Assembly (NCBI GenBank): GCA_946480815.1
Contig: CAMLLB010000089.1
Location: forward strand, 1 to 6,080
Source of the DNA: an uncultured Flavobacteriales bacterium
GTDB taxonomy: Bacteria; Bacteroidota; Bacteroidia; Flavobacteriales; Crocinitomicaceae
Length of the DNA stretch: 6,080 bases
Direction: 5' to 3'
Of this stretch, positions 4,896 through 6,080 are shown piece by piece (the stretch's first letter is position 1; each line of letters opens with the position of its first letter). Under the pieces are notes generated by a model. That model was not told where the DNA came from, did not search any database, and saw only the letters and a program-made list of their open reading frames with translations. A program made the position numbers and the translations under genes.

Positions 4896-6080
4896 ATGAA
4901 AACACTGATAAATCCATCCGAAAAGGAGCTGGCACCAATTTTAGAGCGCGTGAAATTGGAATCCGTTAACCTGAATTCACTCATTTCAGAAGTCTTTCAG
5001 CGAGTTGAAAAAGACAAAGACCGGGCATTGAAAGCATTTACCCGGCAATTTGATCAGGTCGCGATCGATCATTTAGTTGTGTCAAAAGAGGAATTTGAAG
5101 AGGCAGAATCGTTGATCCCATCTGAATTAAAGGACGCAATCCGGGTTGCAGCCAAAAACATAGAACGTTTTCACCGGTCACAGGAAAACAGGGAACCGGA
5201 AGTTGAAACAACTATTGGTGTACTTTGCTGGAGGAAGTCTGTTCCGATTCAGAGTGTCGGTCTCTATATTCCGGGAGGAAGTGCACCCTTGTTTTCTACT
5301 GTTCTGATGTTGGGAATTCCTGCTAAAATTGCCGGAAATCCGACACGTTATTTGTGCACACCTCCCAATAAAGAGGGTAAAATCCATCCGGCAATATTAT
5401 TTGCAGCTAAACTAGCGGGAATCGAAACGATTTATAAAGTTGGTGGGACACAGGCAATTGCTGCCATGAGCTTGGGAACAGAAACTATTCCGAAAGCGGA
5501 TAAGATTTTTGGTCCCGGAAATCAATACGTAACGGCTGCGAAGGTGTATGCTCAGAATTTGGGAATAGCGATTGATATTCCGGCCGGACCTTCTGAAGTG
5601 TTGGTTGCAGCGGATAATTCCATTCCTGCTTCTTTTGTTGCTGCTGATCTGTTGGCCCAGGCTGAACACGGAGCAGATTCACAGGTGATTTTTCTTACCG
5701 ATGAGACCAATTATCTCAACGACGTTTTGAACGAAGTAGAGAAACAATTGGAAACACTTCCGCGAAATGAAATTGCACGCGAAGCATTAAAATCAAGCAC
5801 TGCAATTGTTGCGATGAACGAAAAGTGGCCCGATATAATTAATACGTATGCTCCGGAACACTTAATTGTTATGGGGGAATACGAAGCTGAGATCGTTCAG
5901 CGGGTTACCAATGCAGGAAGTGTTTTTATTGGGAAGAATACAACTGAAAGTTTCGGTGATTATGCTTCCGGAACAAATCACACCTTGCCAACTTCCGGAT
6001 TTGCAAAAGCGTATAGCGGTGTTTCCCTGGATTCCTTTGTAAAGAAAATCACTTATCAGAAAATAAGTGATGAAGGATTG
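4896..6080 (+). CDS. hisD: Histidinol dehydrogenase, 3' end outside the window
   Basis: HisD is the zinc- and NAD-dependent enzyme that oxidises L-histidinol through histidinal to L-histidine, the last two steps of the pathway. The ATG at 4896 follows the hisG stop (4892-4894) after a single base, indicating translational coupling. The frame stays open for 395 codons to the window edge, so roughly the last 30-35 residues of a normal protein of about 430 are missing. Motifs in order: I-P-G-G (125-128), G-P-G-N (206-209), I-P-A-G-P-S-E-V-L, L-L-A-Q-A-E-H-G with putative zinc ligands Q255 and H258, A-P-E-H with the catalytic E321/H322 pair, N-A-G-S-V-F-I-G, and G-D-Y with zinc ligand D355 ahead of S-G-T-N-H-T-L-P-T-S-G. 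The fourth zinc ligand, a C-terminal histidine, lies beyond the window. Further his genes probably follow (inference). Confidence 0.97.
   Translation, partial: MKTLINPSEKELAPILERVKLESVNLNSLISEVFQRVEKDKDRALKAFTRQFDQVAIDHLVVSKEEFEEAESLIPSELKDAIRVAAKNIERFHRSQENREPEVETTIGVLCWRKSVPIQSVGLYIPGGSAPLFSTVLMLGIPAKIAGNPTRYLCTPPNKEGKIHPAILFAAKLAGIETIYKVGGTQAIAAMSLGTETIPKADKIFGPGNQYVTAAKVYAQNLGIAIDIPAGPSEVLVAADNSIPASFVAADLLAQAEHGADSQVIFLTDETNYLNDVLNEVEKQLETLPRNEIAREALKSSTAIVAMNEKWPDIINTYAPEHLIVMGEYEAEIVQRVTNAGSVFIGKNTTESFGDYASGTNHTLPTSGFAKAYSGVSLDSFVKKITYQKISDEGL

Overview
The window looks like a chromosomal segment of a Bacteroidota bacterium, most likely a flavobacterium-like lineage (inference). The grounds are AT-rich spacers with TAnnTTTG-type -7 promoter boxes, an almost complete lack of Shine-Dalgarno sequences, several exported proteins including two lipoproteins, and HemB, HisG and HisD sequences of the type seen in that phylum. 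No insertion sequence, phage gene, CRISPR array, tRNA or rRNA is visible.

Layout. Positions 1-897 (minus) encode an unnamed 298-residue lipoprotein. A 327-base spacer (898-1224) holds a good promoter candidate and a composite inverted repeat that would lie in the untranslated leader of hemB. hemB (1225-2196, plus) encodes porphobilinogen synthase of tetrapyrrole synthesis and ends in a palindrome and small hairpin. A minus-strand lipoprotein gene (2283-2840) converges on hemB. It is divergent from a plus-strand gene for a secreted protein (3105-3788), and the two share an identically spaced Cys/Ser/Phe/Asp-Ser/Cys/Gly/Lys/Tyr pattern, so they are probably distant paralogues. The 264-base spacer between them holds a strong orphan terminator.

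The right third is the start of a histidine biosynthesis operon: promoter, a 14-codon leader ORF with six His codons among seven consecutive codons (3846-3890), a competing antiterminator and intrinsic terminator (3885-3957), then hisG (4037-4894) and hisD (4896 to the window edge, 3' truncated). HisG makes the first intermediate of the pathway and HisD catalyses the last two oxidations. The leader reads out charged tRNA-His by ribosome-mediated attenuation. All pairings needed for the switch can be written out base by base, which makes this the best-supported regulatory system in the window. Its promoter box lies only 4 nt before the leader ATG, so the leader peptide may be translated from a leaderless mRNA.
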